64,000 nt of DNA, from positions 28,928,564-28,992,563 of the forward strand of contig NC_080561.1 of the NCBI RefSeq assembly GCF_030253575.1. Reading direction: 5' to 3'. This stretch comes from Rhododendron vialii. Taxonomy: Eukaryota > Streptophyta > Magnoliopsida > Ericales > Ericaceae. The position numbers and the translations under genes were made by a program. Position 1 is the stretch's first letter. Each line of letters begins with the position of its first letter. Under the pieces are notes generated by a model. The model had not been told where the DNA came from. It saw only the letters and a program-made list of their open reading frames with translations, and did no database searches. Of this stretch, positions 22,558 through 33,296 are shown piece after piece.

Positions 22558-24168
22558 ATGGCACCAAACAAAGTTGAAGACACACCCATTGACGTTCGTC
22601 GTGGTGAAGTATTTAACAAGACTCGCACCAAGGGATTTGCCCATGGTCAATCTGTTAAACGCAAAGTTGATAGGAACCGCGTTGAGGGATTTGCCCGCAA
22701 CCAACCTATTAATCAAAACGTCTCCAGAAGATATTCTTATTATCAACTTGATAGTGAGGATGAATCTGAAGACGAGTTATTTGAGGATTATTATGGATAT
22801 CAGTCGAATAAGCGACGCTCAAGGTTTGAAGGGTTTTATCACATAGATGACGACTTTTCAACTTTTCAGGTACAACCAATAATTCCTAGTTTTAATGGGT
22901 ATTGCCATCCTGAGAATTTAATTTATTGGTTTCGTAAAGTTGATAAGTTTCTTGAGTATATGGAAATTCCGGAAGAAAAGGAAGTTAGATACGTGACTTG
23001 TAAATTACAAGGCTATGCTTCTAGATGGTGGAAGCAATTGCAATATAATCGGGAGCGCCAGTATAAACAACCAGTCAAGACATGGCTCAGGATGAGACGA
23101 TTGATGAGTGATAGATTTCTTCAATCGCATTATGGTCAGATGTTATATGAAGAGTATCGAAGAAATCTTGAGTCCAAGCGATTATCCCGAGATAATCTTG
23201 AGTTGTCTTATTCTTTTTCAAGTAATAAAAATTATACCGTTGCGGCTACTGAAAACTCGAGAGACACATCACTGAGACTATTGGGTTCGGGTCACTCAAA
23301 GCGTCAACAAACCGATAAAAATCTTTCAATCTCAGATTCATCACGTTCCAGCTATTATGATGGATATGAAATCGCAGAAGAGGAAGGAGATCGAGTTGAA
23401 CTAGAGGAGGTGATATTTGTTGAGCCCAACATCGAAGAAACAGTGGAGGTCGATGTTGAATGCAGTCATTGTGGGCACATTGAAGCTGACGGTAAAGAGA
23501 AATTTGACCTTGGTATTAGCGAAAAAGAGGAAACTATAATTGAAGTTGATAATAAAAAAAATGGTATCGATGTTGGTGATCAAGTTGTTGGTGACCAAAA
23601 TAATTGTCCATTGGAGGTGGTTGATTCTAATATTAGTGTCAATGAGGAGATTTTGGTTAGCAACATTGACGAAAGTAAATTGGTGTCCAAAAAAGTAGAT
23701 TCAAAAGATTCAGCCAACGATCATGTCGAAGAATACATTCATAGAAAGGATTCAAAACATGATTGTGGGCAAAGCAGAATTAATGATGCTAATTTTGTCG
23801 ATTTTCTTGGTGTGCAACAATTTGATTGGGTTCCGAACATTCGTCTAATACATCTTGTTAACAAGTTGAAGTACGAAGAGAAAAGATCATTGCATAAATA
23901 CTTTTCTTTAAATGATTTTTGGAAGACGAACAAGAGGTTGAAGTATTCCAAATATCTATTTCTTTGGAATGGAAGGTGGCAAGTTTCTAATGAGAACTCG
24001 AGGTCGAGTTCTTTTGAAGAAAAGGAGACTGATGTAGGACAAAAATGGAGAGTTTTTGTATTTTATTTTCTTTGTTTTAGAATAAGATTTTGGTTAGGAA
24101 TATTTCCGTTTAGGTTAGAATTATTAACTTTCCGTATTCGGTTTAATTTTGATTTTTACCTTTATTAG
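22558..24168 (+). CDS. Retrotransposon gag protein (gag-only element)
   Basis: One 536-codon frame from the ATG at 22558, soon after the primer binding site. Residues about 105-205 hold the Ty3/gypsy-type gag core (IPSFNGYCHPENLIYWFRKV, LQGYASRWWKQL, WLRMRRLMSDRF). Residues about 235-440 are acidic and rich in E, D and S. I see no CCHC knuckle, protease, reverse transcriptase or integrase. A lone C-x2-C pair (CSHC) lies near residue 310. The frame runs through the purine tract into the 3' LTR and stops at 24168, so the last ~45 residues are LTR-encoded. It is expected to form virus-like particles that package the element's RNA with enzymes supplied in trans. Confidence 0.85.
   Translation: MAPNKVEDTPIDVRRGEVFNKTRTKGFAHGQSVKRKVDRNRVEGFARNQPINQNVSRRYSYYQLDSEDESEDELFEDYYGYQSNKRRSRFEGFYHIDDDFSTFQVQPIIPSFNGYCHPENLIYWFRKVDKFLEYMEIPEEKEVRYVTCKLQGYASRWWKQLQYNRERQYKQPVKTWLRMRRLMSDRFLQSHYGQMLYEEYRRNLESKRLSRDNLELSYSFSSNKNYTVAATENSRDTSLRLLGSGHSKRQQTDKNLSISDSSRSSYYDGYEIAEEEGDRVELEEVIFVEPNIEETVEVDVECSHCGHIEADGKEKFDLGISEKEETIIEVDNKKNGIDVGDQVVGDQNNCPLEVVDSNISVNEEILVSNIDESKLVSKKVDSKDSANDHVEEYIHRKDSKHDCGQSRINDANFVDFLGVQQFDWVPNIRLIHLVNKLKYEEKRSLHKYFSLNDFWKTNKRLKYSKYLFLWNGRWQVSNENSRSSSFEEKETDVGQKWRVFVFYFLCFRIRFWLGIFPFRLELLTFRIRFNFDFYLY
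24017..24029 (+). other. Polypurine tract of the TR-GAG element
   Basis: GAAGAAAAGGAGAC lies immediately before the second LTR, the expected position for plus-strand priming. Confidence 0.75.
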
Positions 24169-24464
24169 GATTCTTGGTCTATAAGAATTAAGATTTTATT
24201 TTAATTAATTAGGAAATATCTTTTATTTAATGCCGCTTGTTTTGGCATGATTTATTATTTCTTTTACAGTAGAATTTCTAGGGTTAGAGTCTTATAAAAA
24301 GGGCTGTAACCTATTCAATTATTAAACTTTTGTAGCTTTTTGATTAATAATATTGCAGAGATTTTCTCTTTCTTTCTTGTGCGCAAGATTTGCTCGTTGC
24401 GACGAGTTGTTTATCTCGTTTGGATTAGTACGCTAACTAATCTCTCGTGAATTCCGCTGCGTCA
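24030..24464 (+). repeat. Second LTR of the TR-GAG element (435 bp)
   Basis: Same length and apparently the same sequence as 22091-22525. Unlike a normal element, it is not the terminus: about 97 bp of element sequence follow it. Confidence 0.95.
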
Positions 24465-24561
24465 AGTGGTATCAAAGCAAGGCTTTGCCTGGTTCGATGG
24501 CACCAAACAAAGTTGAAGACAAAATAAAATAAAAAAAACTCTCCATTTTTGTCCTACATCA
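24465..24561. repeat. Extra primer-site segment plus inverted LTR start
   Basis: 24465-24520 repeats the primer binding site (one change, TGGTATCAAAGC) and the first gag codons as at 22526-22581. 24521-24561 is the reverse complement of the first 41 bp of the LTR with one substitution. It supplies the right-hand end that was joined to the host DNA. Confidence 0.9.
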
Positions 24562-24955
24562 GATTCGGCTGAAAATACTTGCGCGACTTCCTATACCGTG
24601 GTACCTGGAACGCATTGATTAAGCTATCTGGTTCGGTATAGTAGCACTGTAGCCTATATTTGTGAGCTTCTGAAAAGAAAGCACTACTTGCGAAATCTCG
24701 ATTGATATAATGTCGACGAAAAGAATTCCCATCATAGCCATGTATGACAGAAAAATTCTCTGTCCAGCATAGAGGACACTTTACAGAGGAAGAAGGCTGG
24801 CGAGAATGCTTGCCAGCAACCACTTTGGCCCAACGCACAATGCAATTGTAGCAGAAGTTGTGGAAGCAATTATCCAAATAGGATTCTTGAAGAAAAGGTC
24901 CGAGGCAGATAGGGCAAGGGCTCGAAGTAGAGCCGCTGCCCTTATCTTCAGCCAT

Positions 24956-25565
24956 ATTTGAATCTGACGTTGCGTCAATGGGTTTGAAACCTGTGTGTGT
25001 ATCGGAATCCTAATCCTCCGAATTCTGAATGTGACCGATCAAGAAAGAGAGAATTATGGTCGGTTGGTGGGTTTGAAACCTGCGCGCATCGGAATTTAAT
25101 CCTCCAAATTCTGAATTTCTCAGCAGGTGGTTCATCCCTCGGTAGTCCAGAAGCAAAGGGAATTCATGAGGCAGTTATAAAGCGAAATATGCTAGAAGCT
25201 TTGAAAAGAAATTCAAATTGATTTTTGCAAGTCCAAGCCCTAATAAGTTCTGATCGTACCGTAAAACAAGAAGCTAAAAAGACAGAGGAGGCAGAAGAAG
25301 ACTTACAGCAGCGCTCGGGGATTCCTTTCCAAGCTATGCACCTCTCAACATATATAGAGCAAGAAGAAGACAGAGTTCTAATAGGAAAGGAGTTTGAACT
25401 TTGAAGTCCTTTCCTAAATCAACAGTGGTTTATATAATCACGGAAGAGAGGAGCCATGAATAAGTTATTCTCTGCGACAGGCTCCTAAATTAGTTTTGGA
25501 CCATTAGCACTTTTCTAAGTCGGACCGGACTACTGACACAGATGAATTACAAGCCCGGAAAACCT
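24956..25565 (-). promoter_or_regulatory. Promoter/leader of the RING gene and 3' flank of ataxin-10
   Basis: A minus-strand TATA-like CTATATATG lies near 25344-25353. A possible leader exon ends at a GCTGCT|GTAAGT donor (25307/25306). A diverged tandem duplication with the phrase TGGGTTTGAAACCTG starts at about 24978 and 25066. Inferred from motifs only. Confidence 0.35.
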
Positions 25566-27174
25566 TCATGATAAATTTACAAGCTTTGCACGCCGAGTTT
25601 TCTGATCCACCTCTACTTTAAGACCAAGACTAGTAATTTCAGGAACATCAACAGAACCCTGAACCTCCAAATCAGCTACTACCCGTTGATTTTCCGCATT
25701 CCCTTCCAATAAATTCCTCACAGCCCAAATGCCCCACTCCCTCATGAATGGGTTGTCTTCATCTATGACACACTGTTGTAGAAGCAAAAGTATCCCGTTT
25801 CTCTCTCTCATTTCATCTTGAACATGCTTCCTCCGATACACACAGTTCCCTATGACTGCAACTAAATCTCTCCGAAATCCTTTGTACGGACACCGTTTGG
25901 ATGAATAAGAAGTCGTTCCATTTTGGTCCTCACTTTGTTTCATTGCTTTCCTAATTGTTGTCGGAGGTTCAAGGTCACGTAGCAAACACAAAAGCAGTTC
26001 CAAAAGTCCGGAGGATAGTAAAGAATCAACATCCACAGACCCATCCACCTTAGAGACTCCTACACTATCATGAGCACATAAATCTCTCAAAATGGTGAGT
26101 GAATATCCAAGGATATCAACAATAGTAGATCCCGTTGGCAGATCATGTTGCTCACTTGACACACAATCAACAGCCCCCACAACTTGCTTCAATATTCCAA
26201 AAACAAACATAGCAAAATCGTGAGAAATGGTTATTTCACCAATTCGCTCACTCAAGATTTCTGATACTATACTCAATAAGAATGCTTGTTCTGACACAAA
26301 TAAGTCATTCCTAAAATTGAGGTCACCATCTTCAGAAGCACCAACTGGGTACAGTCTAGAGAACAGTTGAGGAAATTGATGTTCTTCTAAGCAGATTTTG
26401 GATAGAAGCAACTTCAACCAGTCTTCTCCAAAGCCAACTAACAAGACCCAAAAAGAACAGATAAAGTAGAAGTACTTTCACTTCAATTAGGCTCAAATTT
26501 GGAACATGAAAAGAAACTAAAATAAGGTCAGAATATGTGAAAGCATATAAGTAAATTCAAAAACCTATACCTGCTGAAGCAGTCCATACAATTTCTACCA
26601 AGATGGGCAAACCTTGATCTCCCCAAAGCTTGCCAAAAAGTTCATTACTTCCATCACAACATGTATAAATAACCATGCACAAAGGATCACAAGCCTCCCT
26701 TCTCCGTATACTAGAAATTTGAACGAACATGAGTGGAAAAAACTTATCCCAAATGGCAAGCTGATGTAGTTCTCCAGCCAATGAAACATTTGCCAGAACT
26801 TGCAACCCCATACGAATTATCGCAAAATCTGAATCACAAGTGATCACTGAATGCAATGTAGTCAGGAGAATTGTTACTCCATCATGTTCAACAAACGAGT
26901 TCTGATTGGTTAGTTCCCCCGCACATAGGTTTCTCAAAAGCTTCAGAGACAACAAAAGAAGATGTCTACAAGAAGGGTAAGACAGATTTTGACACAACAG
27001 TAGGACCGCAGGGAGGATATTTTTAGAAGCGAGATCCAAGCGACCATCTGAGGTCCTAGAAGTTTCTGTTAAAATTTCTAAAGCTTTCTCTAGGGTAGAT
27101 GAGTTTGATGCAACCAACAATGGGTGGGAGATATGTTGTGGCAGGGAGTGTACTGACAATGAATTATCATCCAT
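25566..27174 (-). CDS. ATXN10: Ataxin-10 homologue (armadillo-like protein)
   Basis: Two coding exons on the minus strand, 27174-26571 and 26437-25566, join in phase (GCAG|GTATAG donor, TTGTTAG acceptor) to 491 codons. The C-terminal ~100 residues carry the ataxin-10 signature: CPYKGFRRDLVAVIGNC, RRKHVQDEMRERNGI, LLLQQCVIDEDNPFMREWGI and WAVRNLLEGNAENQ. The rest is leucine-rich helical repeat (LLLLSLKLLRNLCAGE, LQVLANVSLAGE), as expected for its armadillo-like fold. Animal ataxin-10 supports cytokinesis and neuronal survival; the Arabidopsis homologue is reported as needed for embryo development. Length matches the family. The start is the first Met of the exon, and the frame is intact. Confidence 0.93.
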
Positions 27175-28800
27175 TATGAAACAGGAAAATGAAGATCAAC
27201 TTAACAAAAAGAAAGGAAAGAATAATGTAGCAACAGTCATTTCATGACCACTTTTGGCATCAAGAACATCAGTGAGATTTCTGTAGCAATTCCAATAATC
27301 CTATGACCCCTCCTGCATAGACAGTTCTGAGATTTAGGTACATCAATGGCAAGGAAGAAGCTGAATGTAAATCATAATGCAACACATGGTTTTTGAGTAA
27401 AGGCTTCTCTATATATAAGATAAGAAATCAAAAGCAGTTAAATAGTGATAGCGTAAATGACAGCTGATCAATTTAAAACGAATTATTCAAGAAGCTTTCT
27501 TGTAATGCCTAAACCAACATTCGTAATCATAAATCCTAACTTATCCTGAAATATTATCTAAAATCTCCACAACAATTCAAGTCCCACACAAGAAGAGTCT
27601 CATGTAGGTGATATTGCTGCATCAATCACGGAGTGGAAAATGATGTGAGTCTCCCTTTGCCAATTCTAGTTTCTTCTGTAGAAGTTCCCGAAGGAACTGT
27701 ACATGAATCACCAAGAAGAAAATATCCAAAATGAAAAGATGTCCTCGTGCAGTAGCGACTTTCTCCAAATTTTCCTAGATCAGTTAGATTCGTTAAATAT
27801 CTGTATATGTGACAAATATAATGATAATACAGATCCTTAAACTAATTATCTTTCTCACTTTCCAATTTGTTAAGAGTCCTAACCTACTCATTTCTCATAC
27901 ACAATATCTACTATTAGATATCGGGTGACTCCCCTCCCTCTCTCTATGCTCAGTCAAGGTGGAGCTCACCTCAACGAGGTGAGCCTTGACAAATCCCTTT
28001 GCTCTAGCCTCCAAGCCATATTCCTCCTTAGGTCCCGAGCAAAGTACCTAAACCCTGCTCCCGGCATAGGTGGTGTTGGAGTCTATAAGTTGTTGTGAGC
28101 TCGTGGAGCTACAAGTGTTTCGAAGATACATGAGACCTCAGAGAGGTATCCTTGGTGACCTCGTCCTTTAAGCGATGAGCGAGCTTGAGAATGGAGATGT
28201 AATGGGTGGCAGAGATGGTGGTCACCTCGGTGGGGGGAAGAGGTTCCTTCGCTGGCCTCTGATGGCAGAGGACCACCATATTCCCACTACTTTCAACCTA
28301 ATGCTACCACAAGACAAATGTAACTATGAACCGATAGACATTTCAAATATCAATGCACGGGAAAACATAATATCTTGGTTATCTTCAAAGACGGCTACAA
28401 ACTCATTTGTGCGAGTTAATTTTACCTAAACTAACCTTTTTAACATGCACTCAAATATCCAATCCCCCTAAACCAACTAAAATCTCAGGAGTATCCTATT
28501 CGCTTCTTTTATGCAAAAATAGCAAATCCATAAAAATCTAAGGTTTTAAAAGCTCATAGGTATGAATAATTACACACTCACACACACACACAAACAAACC
28601 CTACACTTGTATATTGGTATAGTTTTACACTAGGAGAGACAGAGAAAGAGAGCTAGAGAGACTCACAAAAAGGAGAGAGCGAGAGAGATACCAGAAATCG
28701 CTGGCGTCAGAGTAGCTGTCGCCGGTGTCAGAACAGAATCTCAAAGGAGCAGACACTGTTGTGCGGAAGGACTTCTTTCGTGCCCTAGCTCTGTGGAAGA
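27175..28800 (-). other. 5' leader region of ataxin-10, with probable leader exon
   Basis: A minus-strand leader exon probably lies at about 28692-28795, ending at a TTTCTG|GTATCT donor and preceded by an A-rich region. Between it and the start codon, about 1.5 kb has no coding signal I recognise. The moderately GC-rich 27960-28270 segment has short frames but no known domain. Confidence 0.4.
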
Positions 28801-29234
28801 ATAACCGTTAGTTTAAAAAAAGAAACTTTGAAAATACTCCCCAACTTTACGCTGAATGTCTAATAGACACCTATTCTTTAGTAAATTTCAACTTTATTCC
28901 TAAACTATTCTTTAGTAATTCGATTAGCCTCCTACCATCTTAACTCTGTCAAATTACAAGCGGAACTTGCTGACTTGGATGTAGAGAGTGGAAGGCTAAT
29001 GTCAACGGGCTGATTTGGCACTGCAATGGCTTAAGTTAGAGAGAAACTTTTGAAATACGCCTCAAACTTTGATCTCAATATCTAATACACATTCAAATTT
29101 TAATAAATTTTAATTAGACACCTAAACTATAAAGTCATTATTTAATAATTATTTAATAAATTCCATACAGTTTATATCTGTCAAATTACTAACAAAAATG
29201 GTTGATATGGGTTTTTTTTTTGTTGTTATAGGTT

Positions 29235-29236
<2 letters not shown>

Positions 29237-29274
<38 letters not shown>
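29237..29274. repeat. (TC)n microsatellite
   Basis: Nineteen uninterrupted TC dinucleotides. Confidence 0.95.
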
Positions 29275-29276
<2 letters not shown>

Positions 29277-30159
29277 GAGGGAGGGGGTGATGCTATGTTT
29301 TTATGAGAGTGAATGAAAATGAAAAAATGAAGAGAAAGAGACTTAGCGTTTGGGGATATATTTTGAAAATCGATATCACTTCTTTTTTTGGTGATTCAGA
29401 ATATATCACTTATGCTCAAGTAAAATGTTTTCTACTCACAATTTAGAAATACTGAGTGACGATATTTCTTTTTTCTACAACAAAAGTATCCATTTTCTGG
29501 GGGGTAAAAAAAGGTTACTTTCGTACGTATGATTATTTTTGCAAGACCATGACCTTAAAAAGCAACAATGTGTCTTTTTTGTGTTGCTGACTTAGTTGAC
29601 AAAAACTTAGCATACCAACCGATAAGTTGTGGGTCTTTTGTCCGATGACAGTCACTGTACACATTTAATTGCGTGTGGCAATCTTTTGAGTTTTTCTAAA
29701 GATGAACACGTTTTGTGTTTTGGCAGTGGGACAAGAGTTAGACCTCGATCCTATGCCCTCGCTCTGGATCCTCGCGCTCTCAATATTCGCTGTCGCGAAT
29801 TTTAGTAGGTTGTGATGTATATTCAAATACGCTTTAACGATACTCGATTTACCACCTTGTGGTATATTCCGTATGTAGTTTAGCCCCCAATGTTTGAAAC
29901 AAGCACATAACTTCCCGTTAGGTTATATTTTAAAGGGTAACTAGCGGATACCAGTAAGATCTAACCCGTTTGGATGCGTTATTATGAAGGGGGATAACTA
30001 ATACCCCCATTGAAACCTGGTCCCACAGCTTCATCCCTCGTTTGGGAAGCGTGTCACTAGAAATTATGGTCGTGGCATTGTCTCTACCCTACTTTCGAAT
30101 ATTCTCCATAACGATTGTGGTCATTAATGTTATCAAAATGCTTTTATGGTTTAAATTTG

Positions 30160-30308
30160 GCTGTTAATTTTGTCACTTCCTTTTTTGTTAATGTCACTCC
30201 TCTGCAAGTATATTTTTGCATCAAAAATACACTTGCAGGGGAGTGCAAAAATACACTTGCAAGGGAGTGACGTTAACAAAAAAGGGAGTGGCAAAATCAT
30301 TTCCCTTT
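30160..30308. mobile_element. Hairpin MITE
   Basis: Arms around GTCACTTCCTTTTTTGTTAA (from about 30169) and its reverse complement near 30270-30292 fold back over a centre containing CAAAAATACACTTGCA twice. No coding capacity. The class was not resolved. Confidence 0.55.
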
Positions 30309-30344
30309 TTTCCATCTTTTGCCTCAGTTGAACAAGAAGTTTAT

Positions 30345-30605
30345 TGACTCATTTGCATCTTGTCATAGTGATTTTGGTACTTGGTGAATAAATCGACTAA
30401 TTTGCATTTGCATTATGTCATATTGATTTGGGGATTCATTTGCATTCTGTCACAGTGATTTGGGGCCAGGTGAATGATCCTCATAAGATTATCAATCGTT
30501 TATTCTGCATAAGATTATCTCCATCATAGACTCATTTGCATTCTGTCATAGTGATTTGGGACTAGGTTGATGAACCTTTATAAGATTCTCAATCGTTTGT
30601 TTTGG
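30345..30605 (+). repeat. Degenerate minisatellite-like repeat
   Basis: The phrase CATTTGCATTCTGTCATAGT followed by GATTTGGG occurs four times (near 30350, 30404, 30439 and 30534). Two copies of a longer unit extend into TATAAGATT-TCAATCGTTT. Local duplication of unknown origin. Confidence 0.7.
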
Positions 30606-31320
30606 TCGATTTAGAAAATATGATTCCATTTTTTAGTATTTCTATTTGTGGAGATTTGTTGTGAAATACGTAGTAGGTACAAGGAAATGATAATGGAGTA
30701 CTATAGATTAACTGAAGCAGAAAATAGGATGAGTTGCTGCTATCTATCACTGCAGATGACCCACCAACGCACTCTCCAATTCACATTTCGCGCGCTCTGA
30801 AAGTATCACGTTCTTCCCGCTTTGATGGTTTCCATAACATCTACAATTTACTACGAGAATTTGTTTGCAGAATTTTAAGAATTTAAGAATCAAAGTTTGG
30901 CTCTGTTTCATGGTATGAGAATTTAAGATTTGAATTTGTTGACGTAGAGCACACCAATTGCCCAGATTTAAGTCGAGTTGAGAGCCGAGAGGGGTTAGAG
31001 AGAGAGAGAGAGTGTGCTTGCTGCTGGGAGAATGATTTTTAGAATGGGTAGGATAATGTGGTGGTGGTTATGATATTTGGCTTTACATTTGGCAAGTTAA
31101 AAATAGTCATAGATACTTAAATTTAGAGGGGCAATTATGATTTTTGTTTTTGTGACAGGGCTTTAAAAATGGAAGACACAAAATTGGTTCTCACTTTGTA
31201 TATTAGGATTAGATTTGTATTATATTAGGTCCAAATTTCAGAATCAATCGTTCATCTCAATATGCGGAATTGAAAATATATTACTACTAACTTGTAACAA
31301 AAAGTGCCATCTTTAAGTGT

Positions 31321-31323
<3 letters not shown>

Positions 31324-31360
<37 letters not shown>
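31324..31360. repeat. (TA)n microsatellite
   Basis: About eighteen uninterrupted TA dinucleotides. Confidence 0.95.
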
Positions 31361-31362
<2 letters not shown>

Positions 31363-32603
31363 CAATTTTGGGTTATATTATATTTTTCTCGTCGAGACGA
31401 ATGATTAATCTAAATTTTTTTGGGGCCAAATCTAATAAAAATTCAGAGAAAATAATGATCATAAAAAAGACAGCACCAAAAAGACAGCAAAAAGTTAACT
31501 AAACCCTAAATTAGAAATTAGATTGTTAGTATTTCCTGCAGACGTAATTGTTGCTTAAAATAGATTCTCTTTTTCTTGAGACCCCTTTGTTAATCTCAAC
31601 ACTGTTGTGGACATAATTCTTATCCTATTCAAACTGCGGCCACACCGCATGCGATATTTTGGCATTGGCCACACCTCTCCAAGAGTATTTTTTTTTATAA
31701 ATCAGGCGTTTAAGCCAATTTACCTGTAGCTCGACTAAATCAGGAGACTCAATTTCACTGTCCATTTAAAGAGAGCCCAATTAAAACCAGAGTAAATTTA
31801 TCTCCATAGGAACTTACCCAAAAGGAGTTGATAACATCTGATTCGAATCATTTGATTGATTGATTGATTTATGACCCGATTATGTTGGCTTACAAAGGTT
31901 TAAATAGATTTTTTTTAGCCGTAATCCACTTCTAAAACAAATGGATCTCAAGATTCTCAACAAAGGAAGTCCAAATTAATATTATAGCATTTGAAACACT
32001 ATAAGATTCTATATTTTGTCATTTGAAAGGTTCGCATAGCGCTTGTATCGGAATTGATAGCCTCGTATGAGTAGCATTGTCCCTTCAACTTGTATTAAGT
32101 TTAATATTTTTTCAGATTCTTTAAAAAATACTTCATTTCATCGGTCGTCATGATCTTCCACCTTTTAATGAGCACTAGTCGGATAGGTCCGCCAGCGATC
32201 CAATTTTTGGAACACTTCCATGTAGTAGTTGGAGGCAAATCACAAACTATAACAAATCATTCATATGAGTCCAAAGTGAAAACCAAATACTTACAACTTC
32301 TATAAGCAAGCACAGTCTACTACCCAAGAGGTGGGTTTGGTTAGTAAACTGTATAAGTAGAATAAACAAACAGAGAGACGGTGTGGAAGCATGCTACAGT
32401 AAAAAAATTGAATCTAACAAAGATGCAAAAGACCAACAAAACACACGAATCGAAGGAAAAAGTTAATTTAGAAGAACTCAGCTTGAGAGCAAAGAGAGAG
32501 TAAAAGGAGGAATCAGTCGAGTCCAGCCCTAATGGTCAGACCAATTTAATTCGAAAGAGATTTGAATTGAGTTTTGGAAAATTTACCTTCTCAATGTTGC
32601 GAA

Positions 32604-32605
<2 letters not shown>

Positions 32606-32648
<43 letters not shown>
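32606..32648. repeat. (GA)n microsatellite
   Basis: About 21 uninterrupted GA units; they produce artefactual RERE frames. Confidence 0.95.
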
Positions 32649-32650
<2 letters not shown>

Positions 32651-33101
32651 GCTGGACTTGACCAATCTGCTTCTTCCCACTGCGTGTGAATATTTACAGG
32701 GTTCTAGAGACGACGTATTTGCGTTTGAGGCTGGGATTATTTTCTCCCGGACTTCCCTAATATCGGAGAAGAGGGTATTCAGGGGTGTTGCTGATGGCGA
32801 GGGTTTGAGGTGTCCATATCTTATAAGTTATACCCCCTAATCCCCCTCAAAAATTGACGAGAACACTCCTCCTTATCCCCTTCCCAACCCCCAATTTGCT
32901 GGGTGTTTTCGATTAAACAGAGGAAAACGAAAAAGAGAAGAAGAAGAAGAAGAACAGCAAATCAGAGAGAGGGAGGACAAACTAGACCAGGTCGTGAACG
33001 CACAGCAGATCGTTTTCTTCTTCTTCTTCTTCCATCGTACAGAAGATCTTTTTCTTCTGCCGCCGTTTTCGTTCTCGTTCTCTCTCTCTGCGTTAAATTA
33101 A

Positions 33102-33296
33102 GGCTCTGTTTGGAACATGTGGAAAGGAAAGGAAAAAAAAGGAAAATTAAAAAAAATTTCTTTCTATTGTTTGGTTTGAAGAGAAAGAGGGAAGAAAATA
33201 AGAATTTTAAGTGTATTGAATAGTAAATTTTTCCTTTTATTTTCCTCTCATTTTTCTTCTCTTTTATTTTTCTTTTCCTAGGTTCCAAACAGAGCC
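33102..33296. mobile_element. Tourist-type (PIF/Harbinger) MITE, 195 bp
   Basis: Perfect 15-bp terminal inverted repeats GGCTCTGTTTGGAAC (33102-33116) and GTTCCAAACAGAGCC (33282-33296), flanked by the 3-bp duplication TAA (33099-33101 and 33297-33299). The interior is purine/pyrimidine-rich and non-coding. Confidence 0.9.

Larger units (their letters stand above)
22091..24561 (+). mobile_element. TR-GAG-like LTR retroelement with palindromic LTR ends
   Basis: The order is LTR (22091-22525), primer binding site, gag, purine tract, LTR (24030-24464), a second primer binding site plus the first ~45 bp of the interior, then 41 bp that are the reverse complement of the LTR start (24521-24561). 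The whole starts TGATGTAGGAC and ends GTCCTACATCA, flanked by a 5-bp duplication GATTC (22086-22090 and 24562-24566). The two 435-bp LTRs look identical by eye, so the insertion is young. It encodes only gag, so it needs pol from another element, as described for TR-GAG elements. Confidence 0.95.
21682..24955 (-). pseudogene. RING-finger E3 ligase (Topors-like), split by a retroelement
   Basis: Minus-strand coding sequence 24955-24567 and 22090-21682 would form one uninterrupted 265-codon frame if the element at 22091-24561 and one copy of its GATTC duplication were absent. The N-terminus has a C3HC4 RING finger with C14, C17, C30, H32, C35, C38, C60 and C63, expected to recruit a ubiquitin-conjugating enzyme. 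The following basic region, including FSEAHKYRLQCYY, WLRREIQALL and IVHHILGVIDSL, resembles plant RING proteins related to Topors. As it stands, translation leaves the gene within 2 codons of the insertion and stops, giving 133 residues with an intact RING but no C-terminal half. The lack of other damage, together with the identical LTRs, points to a recent knockout or insertion allele. Confidence 0.85.
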
